Source: an uncultured Planctomycetaceae bacterium
Lineage (GTDB): Bacteria; Planctomycetota; Planctomycetia; Pirellulales; Pirellulaceae
NCBI GenBank assembly: GCA_937967755.1
Contig: CALBTA010000080.1
Span: 1 to 6,973, forward strand
Length of the DNA: 6,973 bases
Direction of reading: 5' to 3'
Of this stretch, positions 6,073 through 6,973 are shown one piece after another; the first letter of the stretch is position 1, and every line of letters begins with the position of its first letter. The position numbers and the translations under genes are program-made. The notes beneath the pieces are model-generated. The model made no database searches and was not told the origin of the DNA. It saw only the letters and a program-made list of their open reading frames with translations.

Positions 6073-6973
6073 ATGAAAGCCTTCGAAGCCACCAAGGTAT
6101 ATTTCGACCGTGCCGCCGATGCGGTCGATCTTGATGAAGATTGGCGAACGTTGTTGTTAACGCCCCGCCGCGAAGTCCGCGTTCAAGTCGCTGTGCAGCA
6201 CGCGGGGGAGATCACGACTTACATCGGCTATCGCGTGCAGCACGACAATTCGCGCGGGCCGATGAAGGGCGGGCTGCGTTACCATCCCGATGTGGATCTC
6301 GACGAAGTCCGCGGGCTGGCGGCGCTGATGACATGGAAGACGGCGGTGGTCAACTTGCCTTACGGCGGGGCGAAAGGGGGCATCGCGGTTGACCCACGGC
6401 CGCTGAGCAAAGAACAGCGTGAAAAAATCAGCCGCACGTTCATCGATCAAATTCACGACGTGATCGGCCCCGATACCGACATCCCCGCGCCCGACATGGG
6501 AACCGGCGCGCAAGAGATGGCCTGGATGCGCAGCCAGTGGGAAAAGTACCACGGCTTCAACCCGGCCGTGTTCACTGGCAAACCGGTGGAGCACTACGGA
6601 GCCGAGGGCCGCGAGGAAGCGACCGGCCGCGGCGTTGGCATCCTGGCGGTAAAACTTGCCGGCCGCCTGGGCCGCAAACCGAAGAACACCACCGTCGCGA
6701 TTCAAGGTTTCGGCAACGTCGGTTCGCACGCGGCGAAGCTGCTTTCCGAAGCGGACTTTCAAGTCGTCGCCATCAGCGATGTCAGCGGGGCGTACCACTG
6801 CAAGGACGGCATCAACATCGCCGGGGCATTGCACTACAGTTTGGAAAACAAAGGTTCGCTCGCCGGGTACGCCGATGCCGAGATCATTTCCAACGAAGAG
6901 CTGCTGGCGCTCGACGTCGATGTCTTGATCCCCGCGGCCATCGGCGGGGTGATCACCGAGAAGAACGTCGACA
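6073..6973 (+). CDS. gdhA: glutamate dehydrogenase, NAD(P)-dependent (Glu/Leu/Phe/Val dehydrogenase family; 3' end outside window)
   Basis: Reversibly deaminates L-glutamate to 2-oxoglutarate and ammonium in the cytoplasm, linking nitrogen assimilation or glutamate breakdown to the TCA cycle. From the ATG at 6073, 300 codons are open to the window edge; hexameric bacterial enzymes are about 410-430 residues, so roughly a quarter is missing. The substrate-binding domain shows GPMKGGLRYHP with K65, TWKTAVVNLP with K89, PYGGAKGG with the catalytic lysine K101, and PAPDMGT with D141. K65 in the GPxKGG motif favours glutamate; leucine and phenylalanine dehydrogenases usually have a hydrophobic residue there. 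GREEATGRGV (179-188) leads into the Rossmann domain with GFGNVG (212-217) and D236 at the end of the second strand; NAD versus NADP cannot be settled from this. The symbol is used generically. No Shine-Dalgarno precedes the ATG, but the N-terminus MKAFEATKVYFDRAAD suits the family. Transcribed away from the kinase-like gene, with no evident functional link. Confidence 0.96.
   Translation, partial: MKAFEATKVYFDRAADAVDLDEDWRTLLLTPRREVRVQVAVQHAGEITTYIGYRVQHDNSRGPMKGGLRYHPDVDLDEVRGLAALMTWKTAVVNLPYGGAKGGIAVDPRPLSKEQREKISRTFIDQIHDVIGPDTDIPAPDMGTGAQEMAWMRSQWEKYHGFNPAVFTGKPVEHYGAEGREEATGRGVGILAVKLAGRLGRKPKNTTVAIQGFGNVGSHAAKLLSEADFQVVAISDVSGAYHCKDGINIAGALHYSLENKGSLAGYADAEIISNEELLALDVDVLIPAAIGGVITEKNVD

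Noticed and set aside
6157..6834. 225-codon minus-strand open frame
   Set aside because: It lies entirely opposite glutamate dehydrogenase, whose motifs are unmistakable; a mirror of codon bias.

Overview
The window looks like planctomycete chromosome, probably from the Pirellula/Planctomycetia side. Four things suggest this: a large serine/threonine-kinase-like membrane protein with the N-terminal leader typical of planctomycete kinases; a partner that opens with a CxxC...CxxC zinc ribbon; very high-GC wobble positions that produce long antisense shadow frames; and GATTGCG-type heptamer arrays of the kind seen between planctomycete genes. This is recognition from memory, not a database result.

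Layout. Three genes lie on the minus strand and read right to left. The first (2812-5823) is a 1003-residue transmembrane protein with a degenerate kinase domain inside and a large domain outside. The second (437-2725, alternative start 2812) is a single-pass protein with a zinc ribbon inside and secretin-N/STN-like modules outside. The third (1-346, running off the left edge) is a small exported protein, probably with its own extended -10 promoter at 385-412. On the plus strand, 6073-6973 holds the first 300 residues of an NAD(P)-dependent glutamate dehydrogenase that runs off the right edge. The 249-bp divergent region (5824-6072) carries a perfect 15-bp palindrome and an 86-bp REP-like pair of inverted hairpins.

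How they fit together. The kinase-like gene and the zinc-ribbon gene are tightly linked (TAATG overlap, or an 86-bp gap if the preferred GTG start is right). They share an architecture: a cytoplasmic sensor or adaptor domain, one membrane helix, a low-complexity acidic linker, and an extracytoplasmic STN-like module. By eye that module occurs once in the kinase-like protein and twice in its partner. This suggests one envelope-spanning signalling or scaffold complex, with the small exported protein as a possible third part. That is inference; no function is established here. The glutamate dehydrogenase is an ordinary metabolic gene and probably unrelated.

The most unusual features are the two heptamer arrays. 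One is an exact 70-bp, ten-unit array that abuts the start of the zinc-ribbon gene. The other has five units inside the same coding sequence, where loss of one unit would shift the frame and end the protein just as the membrane helix should begin.
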